Part shown: positions 12,163 to 24,931 of the stretch, piece after piece
Numbering within the stretch: position 1 is the stretch's first letter
Layout of the letters: each line of letters opens with the position of its first letter
Source of the DNA: Saccharum officinarum
Taxonomy: Eukaryota > Streptophyta > Magnoliopsida > Poales > Poaceae
NCBI GenBank assembly: GCA_020631735.1
Contig: CM036188.1
Location: 11,264,214 to 11,328,213, forward strand
DNA length: 64,000 bases
Reading direction: 5' to 3'
Translations under genes and position numbers: made by a program
The notes under the pieces: generated by a model
Database searches by the model: none
The model's input: the letters and a program-made list of their open reading frames with translations, nothing else
Told to the model about the DNA's origin: nothing

Positions 12163-12336
12163 CTTTACCATGGAAGGAAAACTCACAAAGAAGAGATGAT
12201 TTGGACACTAAGACTAGCATAGCTATTAGACATATGAATATGACAATTCTCCCCTCTTCACCACCAGTGAGGTCAGCAAATCCTAAGGAGGGAGACCAAT
12301 ATATGAGTTGGTTGAGACCCAAGTCATGAGAGCCGT
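12163..12336 (-). pseudogene. Decayed small gene, copy 2 of a tandem pair
   Basis: This is the partner of copy 1. The start codon position reads ACG here (12334-12336), whereas the right arm has ATG at 42337-42339. A frame offset from that start encodes DLTGGEEGRIVIFICLIAML, a short acidic stretch followed by a hydrophobic segment that could span a membrane. The site CACGT at 12158-12162 is the intact (empty) target into which element E inserted in the right arm. Confidence 0.45.
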
Positions 12337-12339
12337 CAC

Positions 12340-13510
12340 ATCAAGGTGTAGCATTACAATTTTTTATTCTAATTGGCTGATACTTATATATGTTTTATCT
12401 TTATAACCACAATTGCCATCTCTTAACAATCTTTGTCCAGCGTCCTAGTCCTCAAGGCAATGTATTGATTTATTGAAGGTGCAATTGTTGATATGTTGCA
12501 ATTCTTGTATTCTTACCTAAGGAATCTCTTAGGAATCTTGTTAACTTGTTATCATTGAATAAATAACACCCATGATGGAACCATAAAATAGATAGTGCAA
12601 GCTTGACGTGTATGGTATGTGTCAGGATTAATCACCAGTAGTATTAATGGCACTCCCGAGTGTAAGCATTCTTTTCCTTCTTCTTGAATCTCAAGTTTGA
12701 TCCTACAAATAGACGGAAAAAATGTTAAGTATAATTGCTCACTTGTGCGTCTTGATCATGGTATTTAGGGAAGGGGTATGAAGAAAACCAAAGGCACATT
12801 TGAGTGTCCAAGAATGCCACCCTTTGTTGTGGGTTGTGATGATTCCATGTTGATTTCTCTATGTGAAAGATTCCCTCACGTTGGTTTTACAAATAGATAG
12901 AACCAATCTAGGGATGCCAGGCTAGGATATGCAACTAAATACAACAACTATACAGGTTATAACAACTCAGCATCTCCTGACCCTAACAAACCCTAAAGAC
13001 TATTATACAGATTTATGTAGATAAGGTTATCTAATTAATAAGGGACACCAAGAGCCAAATTAGACTTAGACCTCTAACACCAACCTAGAGATATGTTATC
13101 AAATATAGCAAGGACAATGAGATTAAGCTTTTCACAATTGATCATTTCCTCACTCTTAGTGGTAGAGAAAATAGTCTACAAGCAACTACTTTTCTTGTTG
13201 AGGAGACTTTTAGCAATTTTTCTCTTTGTAGAGGCTCTCTCTAGTATCTTGTATATCTCGGTGGTTAAAAAACTTCTCTTTCACGACCATCATCAACATG
13301 AACTCCTCTATAGACATCCTCCATGACTTCATTAGTGTTATAGGATTCTTGGACTTGTCATCAGAGAATTTAAATTCCTCCAAAGCTACAAGTTCTAACA
13401 ATTCCTCATTAGAATACCACCAAACCATAATTTAGCTCCTTTAGGTACATGACCTAAACCCTAAACTCCTATAGAAATATTTCATTTCATGTAGTTTATG
13501 TAGTTGCATT
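12340..13510. other. Host-like spacer, no gene recognised
   Basis: AT-rich DNA. A 72-residue frame at 13210-13428 (minus) is conserved in the inverted copy (41245-41463) with one residue changed (E to K), as expected from overall identity. It has no recognisable domain. It lies just beyond the copia fragment and could be part of the same decayed element. Confidence 0.4.
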
Positions 13511-13512
13511 TT

Positions 13513-13823
13513 CTAGTGCTTTTATATTTTGTGCTAGAGAACGACACTTTTGCATGTCTCCTAGGACTCCATGACAAAAGATTAGGCCTTAAGACAACAT
13601 TATACCCTCATGTACATCGACGATCATCGAAACATCCATTCTAATCAGCATTAGAAAATGCACTAGCAAGTAATGAGGATTGAAGAGGACTTACTAAGTT
13701 TTAGTCTCATCTATATAGTACATTTTAAATATCTGATGATTCTCTTGATTGCTACCCAATGTCATATTCTTGGAGTTGATAAATTAAACCTTATTAACTG
13801 CAAAGGAAATATGTGGTTCTATC
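13513..13823 (-). pseudogene. Ty1/copia reverse transcriptase/RNase H fragment
   Basis: Conceptual translation with frame changes and stops gives the order typical of the copia RT-RNase H junction: PHISFAVNKV, then HWVAIKRIIRYLKCT, then FSDAD followed by FDDR, then GPNLLSWSPRRHAKVSLSS. These match the usual copia pattern (RPDISFAV..., HW.A.KRILRYLKGT, GYSDADWAG...DRRS, ...SWSSRKQ..VS.SS). It is heavily decayed and has no identifiable LTRs nearby. It predates the separation of the two arms, since the mirror copy is at 40850-41160. Confidence 0.75.
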
Positions 13824-15451
13824 AAAACCCTCATATACTTAGTAGAATAATTAGAGCCAAGGAGAGAACACTCATACAATTATGAAATGGTGGAGCAATG
13901 GATATGGAAATATATCATGTATGGATATAGTGACCTGCGTCTCATAAGAACCTAGAAAATGATGTTGTACCCTAGCCCTCTTGAAGGAGGAGATGTAGCG
14001 ATGGTAATGGTGGGAGTGGCTTTGGTTGTAGAGGACTTTGGTTGCTGGGAAACCTAGACAACATTTTTCATGTTGTTACCCTGAAAGATAGGGCTCGATC
14101 TTGATTCCCTGTGATAAGCTTGTGAGTAGAAGCGGAAGAGGAGCTCCTAGGCATATGGGAGGAGATGGATAGATGAGCCATGGATACATAGTTGGTTGTC
14201 CACCTCAACATCAACATGGGCTGGAGATATCTGATGAGGCCCAATATGCATATTATGTTCGAGTCCATCTTGGACTCTAGGAGCAGTCTGTACTAAAACG
14301 GATGCCCAGGACCCATACAAACTCCATTTTTGTGTTCTACCTATGCATAGAAAGATAAAAAGATAACCTAACCAATGGTGTTGGCTTCATATCAAAATTC
14401 TTTCATAATCAAAGGGAATCATTGAAACAAGTGGATGTCCATAATCTGTTAGAATGCTACATCACCATCATTTAGGCCATTGGACCTTGCAATGTGTCAT
14501 GACTCCTTAGGGATGCGAATAGGGGATCCTTGGCCTCCCCTTAGACTATATATTCAATAGTTGTCGCCTAAGTTAGAGTTTTTGTTTTGCTTTATATCAA
14601 TTTGTCTTCAAACAATCATCTTCATCAGCTTGTGAGACCCCACATTCAAGTGCTTAATCATTCATATGCAATTATCACATCAATTGAGTTGTGTTCTTTC
14701 GAGTTCTTGCTTGTGTTCTTTGATTATCTTGTAGGGATTAGCCTTCTTGGCGAGGTCAATTAGATTATGACACTGTTTATAACAAGAGGAGACGTGGTGC
14801 TAAGGTTGCAGGGTTTAGGTCTTTTAATCTAAAGCCAGATCCATGATTCAAAAAATGCATGTTGCATTTCCATGAAACCTTGAAGCACAAAAGGGTGCTT
14901 CAGATCAAAAGCAAGGAGAATTCATCAGCTCACTTGATGAACGCAAGACTCTCTAATGAGGGGCCACTATTGGGTGTTGATACACCTAGCTCGGGACCCC
15001 CTTTCACATGCCTCACCGGACTAGGCCGAATACTTTGGAACCTCTCATTTTGCACAGAACTAGAGACGACACACGGTGGATATGCCAAGAAGACCCTTCG
15101 CCAAGAACATACGGAAACAGGCGATGGCAAAAGGATTGAAGTAGAGAGCTTATGTTCGAGGTGATCCGGGGTGAAGGTCATGGAGAAGACGCCTTGGCAA
15201 AGGGACAAGTGGAAGGGAGCCTCATTTTAGGAGTTATCAAATCTGGCTTGGACTTTGTAGCAAAGTGGACCGTAATGCCCACAATAGGGGAATATTCTTG
15301 ACATCTAGGTTTGGTAGGGGGCATTACGGTCCTCTCGATGTAAATAGACCCTATAAATAGTGCTCCTTAATGAATAAAGAAGGAGGAGGATGAATTTTTG
15401 AATGATCCACTACTTGCTTCTTCCTTTGCTTTTCATTTCGTCATTGGTAGT
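13824..15451. other. Unassigned spacer between copia fragment and element C
   Basis: AT-rich DNA present in both arms (mirror 39222-40849). It may include more of the copia element, but I could not place any further domain. Open stretches around 14859-15208 lack a recognisable motif on either strand. The last five bases, 15447-15451 (GTAGT), are the target-site duplication of element C read on the opposite strand. Confidence 0.4.
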
Positions 15452-18135
15452 TGTCACACCCATTTAACGACCAAATGGAGTGCATACTCTTATGTGTGCC
15501 TAGAGATCAATCACACATAAGTTAACAAATTATAAAGGAAGTATCATCACAAATGTTATTACATCACGATTATTAGCACATAGTCTTTACACAAATGTAG
15601 CAGAAATAAAAATATAAAACTCTCGTGGTAGCTCCAATCATAGGCACATTGACTGGTTGACTGCAAGTCTAGTAATCTTCAGGAAAGTAGGAGTAGTAGT
15701 CACTATTTGCACCATCTGTTACCCATCTGAGATTTTTATCCAAGTAAGAAAAATAAACAAGCGTAAGTACATCTCGTACTCAACAAGTGTAACATGGGGT
15801 TCATGAGGCTCAAAGGCATGACATTGGTTTATCAGCATGTAGCTTTTAATTGGCATTATTTTAGCATGTCAATAATATCAAAATGTCTCAATGTAAACAA
15901 TAAACATATGATCCATGTGAAATGAATAACGAATAGCAAAAACATATTCATTATTAATGATCCAATATTCCATAAGGGTCCAAGGCCACTCGTGACCGTG
16001 AGCTCGGCTGATATACCAGTTTTACACTCTGCAGAGGTTGTACACTTTCACTATGAGTCATGTCGCCCATATGCCCGGGTTAATTACTCCCAAAACACTT
16101 CCAAGGTGAGCAGGTAGGGGAACACTATGAAGTCTTTCGAAGGTTCGTCTAACAAGTTAGGGCTATTAGATTCACTTGGCAAACAGATGTAGAGCCCCCC
16201 TTCTAAATGGCATAATAACACGCAGCCTATACACATGAGGACAGAGGCCGCACTATACCCGATTCGTCAAGTCATTCTTACGTCAAAATGGTTACCACTA
16301 ACAAGCTAGAAAAGGTCCTTCCATATGACTAAAGCCAGAGCCATATAGCCCTCACAGTTGTACTATAAGTCCCGGATGTTCGCTTACAGATAAGTCCTTA
16401 AGGAGAGTAACTAGAGCACCAAAAATAACCCCATGCTCTAGTCCCCTTTAAACAGTAATAAAAAGTCATCTTTTAATGTTTATTGCATATTCCATTAGTC
16501 AAATTATATGATCATAGTTCATGTTAAGCACTAGCAATACTACTCCATGCAATATAGCATAATGATATTATTTGCTTAATATGAATAGGACAACAAGGAT
16601 AATCCCATGCTATACTTGCCTTGCTCAAACTGGTCCTGATGATCTTGCTCGTAGAAAAACTCCTGATCCCCAACGAATTGCTCACCGTCTATACTTGATC
16701 AACAATAGCAACAACATTCATCCAGAAACAATCATGCATAGACAAACAAGACTATAATTAGAATAGTACATCAATAGTAATAAAATAAGATAAAAAGTCT
16801 TTAAAACGAATCTATAACTCGCCAGGATCACATAGACGCAAAGATCACAAAAAACGGAGCTAAAACGACGAAGTTTTGAATTTACAAAGATTTCCTATAG
16901 AAAAATAATTACTTTAATTCAAACTCGAAAATAAAATGTCACAAACCTACTGTATAGTACTACTAACATGTAGAGCTCGCAAATATGAACCTAACGCAAT
17001 TTGAACAGGTCAAATCGGAGTTAAAACAGAGATTTTAGGACTAAAATAAGATTAGTGGCAAAACTATAAATATCAGAAAACGTATTCTTGAATTACCGAG
17101 ACCAAATATGCTTTCAAAAGAATAAAACATGATGCGGGAATGCGCCTTGGACTGTGGGTTATATTATGCAAAACCGTAGGGACTCTTTAGCAAAATAAAC
17201 AGGCGAAGCGGTATCTTCTAATTTTGGTCGTTAGATTTAAAACGGACGGCTCAGATTGAATTGGGGAAAACGGGCGGCGGCGCTCGGGCCGGAGCAGTGG
17301 CCCGACGGCGTTCCGCGGTGGCGCCATTGCCAGAGATAGCTATCTCACGCAATAGAGCATTACCTCGCGAAAGAAATACACCAGCGGGTAGAGCATACCA
17401 AGGCGAACTCACCACGAGCAAAAACGACCCCGATGAGGAATCGAGAGAGGCGTGCGGCTTGGAGAAACAGACGGTGGTGACGAGATAGGGCTCCTAGCTC
17501 GTGGTGGCGTCTCAGGAGCTCGACTAATGCTACAAAAAGATTGGTTGGAGGCGGCTGTGCGCGACAGTCTTGGTTTTATAGCCCGGAGGCGCTATAAGTA
17601 AGGAAGGAGGAAGATTTCGGAGATGGATTCAGTCGGTGGAAGCAAGGAAAGGAATCTGACGCCGGCGTGGGGAGGAAGAAGGAAACCCTGACACATGGGC
17701 CCGCGGCATCAGCGATGGCAGAGAGAGGCAAGCGGCGCGCGAGCTGGGCCAGCGGCGCTCGCTGGGCTTGGCCCAAAGCGGGACGCGGGGGGGGGGGGGG
17801 GGAAGAAGGAAACAGGCCGCGCATGGGGAAACGGACGCGGGCGATCGATGGCTACTGGGCTGAGCTGGGCTAAAAGTAGAGAAGAGAAAAATTTCCTTTT
17901 CTTTTTCTTTTCACAGCATTTTCCAAAAGATTTTGAATCCTCTTTTAAATTTGAATCAAACCACTGAATACAAAAATTCAAATGCAACAACATGAGTGCA
18001 TAAACATATTCCTACCCTTGTATTTGATTTTAAGTTAATAAAAATTATTATTATTCTAAGTTTGTATGTTCACAAAATTGCATAAAAAATCATATTTACC
18101 TATTTTTAAATATCCCAAAATTTTAGGGTGTTACA
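15452..18135 (-). mobile_element. 3' LTR of element C (left arm)
   Basis: This LTR is read on the minus strand. Its end (TGTCACACCC on the plus strand) is at 15452 and its start (revcomp of TGTAACACCC) ends at 18135. The adjacent polypurine tract (plus-strand CCCCCCTTAAG at about 18146) shows this is the 3' LTR. The flanking GTAGT at 15447-15451 equals ACTAC, the target-site duplication of the inverted copy C'. A 16-G run near 17787-17802 has only 9 bases at the corresponding place in the right arm, probably a homopolymer length error or slippage. Confidence 0.9.
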
Positions 18136-18182
18136 ATTCTACCCCCCTTAAGATGAATCTCGTCCCGAGATTCGACTGGTGC

Positions 18183-21100
18183 TTACTCGAATAGTTGCGG
18201 GTAGGTTTTCCTCAGATCCTATTCTCTCTCCCAGGTGGCCTCATCCGCAGTGTACCGATTCCACTGAACCTTACACATCTTGATAGTTTGACTCCTCGTG
18301 ACTCTTTCAGCAGTCTCTAAAATTCTAACTGGAAACTCTTCATATGTGAGGTCCTCTTTAACAGTGAGCTCCTCTAACGGAATTTGCTCTTTTGGTACTC
18401 ACAAACATTTCTTAAGTTGAGACACGTGAAACACATTATGTACGCCTGCCAAACTCTCAGGTAATTCTAACTGATACGCCACCTCACCACGTCTCTCTAT
18501 GATCTTGAAAGGTCCAATATACCTTGGTGCCAATTTTCCCTTCATGTTGAACCTTTTCACACTCCTCATTGGCGATACTTTCAAGTAGACATAATCCCCT
18601 ACTTCAAAAGTCAACTCTCTCCTCCGAGTATCAGCATAACTTTTCTGTCGGGACTGGGCTATTTTTAGATTATCTCTAATCATTCTTACTTTCTTTTCAG
18701 CATCCTTGAGTACATCAGGCCTAAACACTTGACTTTCCCCTGTCTGATTCCAGAACAACGGGGTTCTACACTTTCGTCCATACAGAGCCTCAAACGGTGC
18801 CATCTGAAGACTCTTCTGATAACTATTGTTATAAGAGAACTCTGCATAAGGCAAACTCTTATCCTAACTAGTACCATATTGTAAAGCACAAGCTCTCAAC
18901 ATATCTTCCAATATCTGATTAATTCTCTCCGTCTGTCCATCTGTCTGTGGATGGTAGGCTGTACTAAAGTTCAGCTTGGTTCCTAGTGATTCATGTATCT
19001 TTTGCCAATAATGAGATGTAAACTAGGTACCCCGATCAGACACAATTTTCTTAGGAACTCCATGTAGACTCACTATTCTTTCCATATACAATTCTGCCAA
19101 CCTTGCACTGTTATATGTAGTCTTAACTAGCAGAAAATGAGCAACCTTTGTTAGATGATCTACTATTACCCAAATGGAATCATATCCTCGCTGAGTACGT
19201 GGTAACCCAACTATGAAATCCATACCAACTTCTTCCCATTTCCATTCGGGTATCTACATAGGCTGTAACAATCCTACAGGTCTCTGATGTTCAGCTTTCA
19301 CCCTTTGACAAGTGTCACACAAAGCAACATATTCAGCAACATCTCTTTTTAAGCCATACCACCAATATTTCTCTCTCAGATCCAGATACGTCTTAGTACT
19401 ACCATGATGTATGGAATAAGCTGACTCATGAGCTTCACTCAGAATTGCCTCTCTGATAGTCTTATCCTCCGGCACACACAACCTTTTTCCAAACCATACC
19501 GTACCATTATCATCCTTATGGAATCCTAGTGATTTACCCTTCACTATATTCTCCGCTATCTCTCTCAATTTTGCATCTTTCATCTGACTCTTGCGTATTT
19601 CTTGCTCCAGACTAGGTTCTAGTACCAATTCTACTGCATTGGTGGTAAACCCTAAGTTTAGATGCTCACATTCATCACACAACTCTCTTAGCATAGGCAT
19701 TACTTGCACTTTATTAGCGTAGCTTTTCCTACTAAGAGCATCAGCAACGACGTTGGCCTTTCCTGGGTGATAATGCACCTCCAGATCATAGTCCTTTATC
19801 AATTCCAACCATCTACGCTGCCTCAAGTTCAGATCTGATTGAGTGAAGATATACTTCAGACTCTTGTGATCAGTGTATATATCACTCTTATGTCTAATCA
19901 AATAGTGTCTCCATATCTTTAGTGCATGAACCACTGCAGCTAATTCCAAGTCATGAGTAGGATAATTTAATTCATGCTTTCTCAATTGTCTCGATGCATA
20001 TGCCACAACTCTACCTTCTTGCATAAGAACACATCCTAAACCCAAGCGAGATGCATCACAGTAGATAGAGAAGTGTTTACTCAGATCTGGCAAAACTAAT
20101 ACTGGTGCAGTGGTCAATCTTTTCTTCAATTCCTCAAAATTATCCTGACACTTCTCAGACCACATAAACTTAGCATTCTTCTCCAACAGTGCAGTCATTG
20201 GCTTCGCAAGCTTAGAAAATCCCTCTATAAATCTCCTGTAATAGTCTGCTAATCCTAAGAAACTACAGATCTCACTTACATTGGTTGGTGGCTTCTAGTT
20301 CATTACATCTTTCACTTTGCTAGGATCTACTAATATTCCTCCATTTGAGACAACATGACCAAGAAAGGAAACTTCCTTCAACCAAAACTCACATTTACTC
20401 CGCTTGGCATATAGCTGGTGTTCTCTGAGCTTTTGCAAGACCAACCTCAAATGTTCGGCATGTTCCTCCTTAGTCTTGGAGAATACTAGGATATCATCAA
20501 TGAATACCACTATAAAGTCATCCAGATATTCCATAAACACCTTATTCATCAAATACATAAAGTATGTAGGGGCATTAGTCAGACCAAAAGACATCACTGT
20601 ATACTCATATAACCCATACCGTGTGGTAAAAGCTGTCTTTGGTATATCACTAGCACGAATCTTCAACTGGTGATATCCAGAACGAAGATCAATCTTAGAG
20701 AATACACAAGCACCTCTCAACTGATCAAACAAGTCATCAATTCTAGGCAACGGGTACTTATTCTTGATAGTAACCTCATTGAGAGACCGATAATCTACAC
20801 ACATCCTCTGAGTGCCATCTTTCTTGTCCACAAAAATCACTGGTGCTCCCCAAGGTGAAGAACTAGGACGAATGAAACCCTTATTCTGCAATTCCTTAAT
20901 TTATTTCTTAAGTTCTTCTAATTCATCTACTCCTATTCTATATGGACGCTTAGCTATGAGTGTAGTTCCAGGTAATAATTCAATAATAAATTTAATGTCA
21001 CGGTCTGGTGGCATACCTGGCAATTCCTCAGGAAACACATCAGAGAACTCCTCCACATCCGGGTCCTCCTTGTTGGCACCATCATTAAGTTGGTTCACTA

Positions 21101-22600
21101 TAGTGGTCTCCTGTTTTTGCACTTTCATATCAACCCTGATCCTATCTCCCTTCAGTGTTGTCAGCACTACTGATTTCCCTTTGCACTGAATCTCTGCTTG
21201 TTGTTGCATCATCCAATCCATTCCCAATATGAGATCAATCCCAGCTGTTCTCAATACTATAGGACTCACCTTAAACTCTACCCCCCTTAGAATGAGACTA
21301 ATCGGGAGACAACGATAAGATGTTGGCATGCTTCCACCAGGTGAGTTTACTAATATAGGGTTCTTCATGGCACACAAATGAATTCTATGTATTCTAACAA
21401 ATGCTTGTGATATGAAAGAATGTGATGCTCTAGAATCAAAAAGAACAGTGGCAGGAGTGGAATGGACATCGAACGTACCAAGCATAACTTCCGGTTCTTC
21501 CACTGTTGTTTCTTGAGACAAGTGATTCACCCTTCCAGTGTTAGGCGCAGGCTTCTGGTGACTACCCTGCCTCTGGGGAGTCTGCTGGTTGGGCTTCTCA
21601 GGGCAATTGTAAGACAAGTGACCTTCTTTCCCACATCGAAAACACCTGTTGGGGGTATTGGGAACACTAGTCTTCATGGGGGTATTATTGGAAGGACCCT
21701 GACGCTGAGTCTGATTCCCACTCTGCTGTGGAGGGCATGGGTTGTCATTCTGCGGCTGGAATGGGAGATGTTGCAGGACTGATTGCGAAAAGGGACCTGA
21801 CCACGATTCCACTGACCAGAAGGAGGCCTCTGTTGATTACCTTGCTGGAAACCAGTATGCGAACGAGTGTTACTACCAGAAGTATGTCCCTAAAGCCTTT
21901 TCCTCTTGGCATCCATCTCCTTGCGCTTGTTATCCACCACGATAGCGCGGTTCACAAGCGTCTGAAAGTTGGGATAAGTATTGGACATCAGCTGTAATTG
22001 TAGTCCATCATACAATCCCTTCAAGAAGCGGCGCTGCTTATCATTGTCATTAGCCACCTCATGTGGAGCATATCGTGACAACTGGGCAAACATGTCACGA
22101 TACTCAGCTACAGACAATGACCCTTGGGTCAAGTTTCTGAATTCCTCTGCCTTCAGTTCTATCATCCCTTCTGGTATATGGTAAGTCCTGAAGTTCTCTC
22201 TAAACTCCTACCAAGTGACCACGGGAGCATTGGCTGGGCGACCAAACTCATACCATTCCCACCAATCCTAAGCTTCTCCCTGGAGTTGTCTAGAAGCAAA
22301 CAACACCTTCTGCCGGTTATCACATTGTGCAATGTTGAGTTGCTTTTCCACGGCACAAAGCCAATCATCTGCTTCCAATGGATCAGCGGCATGTGTGAAC
22401 ACTGGGGAATGAGCCTTCAAAAATTCACCACGCTTATCACGTGGTTGTGCCCCAGCAACTGGCTGATTCTGTTGGTTCTGCACTAGTTGTTGCATAAGCT
22501 GTGTCTGCACTGCCAATAGTTGCTCAATAGTTGGTGGCGGTGGTGGTGGTGGATTTGGGGGAACACCTCCACAACCCCTGCCTCTTCCTCTTCCGGCCAT
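18183..22600 (-). pseudogene. Element C gag-pol polyprotein, multiply broken (left arm)
   Basis: The start is the ATG at 22598-22600 (MAGRGRGRG) and the original stop is TAA at 18183-18185. Order: gag with a Pro-rich N-terminus, zinc knuckle (CFRCGKEGHLSYNC), aspartic protease (LFDSRASHSF), reverse transcriptase ([20 protein letters not shown]), RNase H ([19 protein letters not shown]), integrase and a decayed chromodomain region. It shares most in-frame stops with C' and has one extra TAG at 22268-22270, where C' keeps CAG. Unlike C', it lacks the 1-base deletion just before the protease-RT linker and has CGA rather than TGA in the integrase C-terminal part. The protein cannot be made. Confidence 0.9.
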
Positions 22601-23293
22601 CTGCCATCCATAAAAATGTAAACTATGAGATTTCCATGTTATCAACCACTTATAAGAGAAAGAATGAGATCTGAAAGTTTTCTGGGCAAATATCAATATT
22701 AACAGTTCGGTAAATCAATCATATCTCGAGCTACAGAAGTCCAATAGAGACTTGCTTTATATGGTTGGAAAGCTTATGAAGTTCTCCACAACTTTTATTT
22801 GGACCATAAGACCAGATTCTGTCGTTAATTTAATGAAAAATAAGGCGCAACAGAAACTGTTCTAGATTCCAGACTGTGCAGAAACTTTACCTTGTGACAG
22901 TTATATCTCTCGAACCAGATCAGATAAAAAGATGATTCTAGTGGCATTTGAAATGTGCTTAAGCCTAGTTTCTCTCATAAAAATTTCATAAATGTTGCAC
23001 GAACCGTTTTTGAACCATAGCAGAAACATTACAGACTGCTCTAGAAAACAGTAAGGACAGAAATGTGACAATACCAAACCCAACTATTATTCCCTTGACT
23101 AATAAACTTATTATTCTTAAAAATAGAACTTGTAGACATGCCTACAAGCCCCAACACTCATAACAAAAATCTAACTCACACATAAGCATAATGATAAAGC
23201 AACTATCACACCAAAGTTCAAACCACACGACAGACTCAAAGACTCAACTGACGTTACTAAGAACGTTCTTATTACATAAAGCACTCCTATTTT
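22601..23293 (-). other. Conserved non-coding spacer between upstream ORF and gag (element C)
   Basis: About 690 bp with no sustained reading frame. It contains the phrase TTGGAAAGCTTAT next to CTACAGAAGTCC, also found in the spacers of C' (31388-32080), A (59820-60511) and B (62969-63620), and in diverged form in E (about 44370-44460). In retroelements this region often carries packaging signals; that role is inference here. Confidence 0.55.
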
Positions 23294-24154
23294 CTAATGA
23301 CGTGGCTCATGCTCTAATGTCTCATAAATCTTGGCCATGCCTTGGTTTGCTCGGAGTTCATCAATCATTGCTTGGCACCTCTTGATGGTCTTCCCCTGTG
23401 CCTTCACCATCTCTTCTAACTGCAGCTTCCTCTCCATCATATCATAAACAAAGTTCACCATCACCCGAGGAAGTGGTTCCAACTGCACTGGATCCATCAT
23501 GGTCCATCCAAGGCCGGGGTGTGCACGAGGGAAGTAACGGTGAACATCATGCTTCATGTTGTCAAAGCGAAGGTAGCGGAGGCCCATACATGCTTCAAAA
23601 GCGGCGTCTTCAATGCTAGCCTCCATGGTAGCTCGATGACCCATGTGAGCATACATCCTGTCCAGCTGGTATGCCCCTTTTTCCTCATCCTTAGGAAAAA
23701 TACTCGCTCTTGCCTTCTAGTAAGTGTCCTCCAGCAGATGGGTATATTCCCAACAGACGTATTCCACAGCTGGGTGCCAATCAGTGAAGTAGGCAGAGAG
23801 CATTCCCACCAGTCGATGGTGAGAGACAGCGTCTCCTCCAGCCTTGTGGTAAATCTTCACAGTCCACCCCATTGGAGGAGGTGGCACATCCTCAGCAGCT
23901 TCATCATGTGGTGGAGACGGGGGTTGCTCTCCTCCATTGGCTTCCTCCTCTTCATCATCTTCAATCTCAATAATCTCAGAATCTTCTTCAGGCTCGGGTT
24001 CTTCCTGGGGAGGTGCTGGCGCTTGGATTGGTGCTTCAGGGGCCTGCTCCTGCTCCTGGGGTGCTTCCTCTTGTGGCTCTTCAGGTGCAAGCTAAGCACG
24101 AGATGGGTAGTGTCCTCCAGTGATGATGCGGGCAGTCTTGCAGCCACGAACCAT
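23294..24154 (-). pseudogene. Extra ORF upstream of gag in element C (left arm), with two internal stops
   Basis: A 286-codon frame begins at the ATG at 24152-24154, shortly after the primer-binding site, and ends with TAA at 23294-23296 (…HEPRH). It is interrupted by TAG at codon 21 and again in the middle (after EDTY). The N-terminal third is very acidic and Pro/Glu-rich. The C-terminal part carries GWTVKIYHKAGG, EASIEDAAFEACMGLRYLRF, YFPRAHPGLGW and a coiled-coil-like tail ending IDELRANQGMAKIYE. It is homologous to the intact 234-residue ORF of element A (60512-61216). The function is unknown; extra upstream ORFs have been reported in some rice gypsy elements (recalled, not checked). Confidence 0.75.
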
Positions 24155-24329
24155 CTATAGAGTTTTTAGATGTAGTTAGAATAGAGGCAAAATTTTGTAA
24201 TAGAATGAGACATAAGAAGCATAAAAATTTATCAAATAACAAGAGCAAGATAATAAGCATAAAAATAGTGAAAAAGAAGATACTAAATCGACCATTTATA
24301 GCTAGGCTTGCATCCTACAGTCAACAAAA

Positions 24330-24341
24330 GCTCTGATACCA
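24330..24341 (-). other. Primer-binding site of element C (left arm)
   Basis: The plus strand GCTCTGATACCA reads TGGTATCAGAGC on the element strand, complementary to the 3' end of plant initiator tRNA-Met. It lies 3 bp from the LTR end at 24345, as expected. Confidence 0.9.
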
Positions 24342-24344
24342 ATT

Positions 24345-24831
24345 TGTCACACCCATTTAACAACCAAATAGAGTGCATACTCTTATGTGTGCCCAGAGAT
24401 CAATCACACATAAGTTAAAAAATTATAAAGGAAGTATCATCACAAATGTTATTACATCACGATTATTAGCACATAGTCTTTACACAAATGTAGCGGAAAT
24501 AAAAATATAAAACTCTCGTGGTAGCTCCAATCACAGGCACATTGACTGGTTGACTGCAAGTCTAGTAATCTTCAGGGAAGTAGGAGTAGTAGTCACTATT
24601 TGCACCATCTGTTACTCATCCGGGATTTTTATCTAAGTAAGAAAAATAAACAAGCGTAAGTACATCTCGTACTCAATAAGTGTAACATGGGGTTCATAGG
24701 CTCAAGGCATGACATTGGTTTATCAGCATGTAGCTTTTAATTGGCATTATTTTAGCATGTCAATAATATCAAAATGTCTCAATGTAAACATAACATATGA
24801 TCCATATGAAATGATTAACGAATAGCAAAAA
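24345..24831 (-). mobile_element. 5' LTR of element C, cut by the assembly gap
   Basis: The LTR end (TGTCACACCC on the plus strand) is at 24345. The sequence follows the 15452 LTR closely, then stops at the N run after 487 bp. The mirror position in C' is 29849-30336. The break inside a repeat is typical of a contig end. Confidence 0.9.
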
Positions 24832-24931
24832 NNNNNNNNNNNNNNNNNNNNNNNNNNNNNNNNNNNNNNNNNNNNNNNNNNNNNNNNNNNNNNNNNNNNN
24901 NNNNNNNNNNNNNNNNNNNNNNNNNNNNNNN
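24832..24931. other. Assembly gap (100 N)
   Basis: Exactly 100 undetermined bases, the conventional placeholder for a gap of unknown size. Both the true distance and the relative orientation of the flanking contigs are therefore not shown by the sequence. Confidence 0.98.

Noticed and set aside
23519..24160. 213-residue frame on the plus strand, mirrored at 30521-31162
   Set aside because: Antisense shadow of the upstream ORF of element C; it has no motif of its own.
24330..24341. Possible tRNA-Met gene
   Set aside because: Only the 12-base primer-binding complement is present, beside an LTR; no cloverleaf sequence surrounds it.
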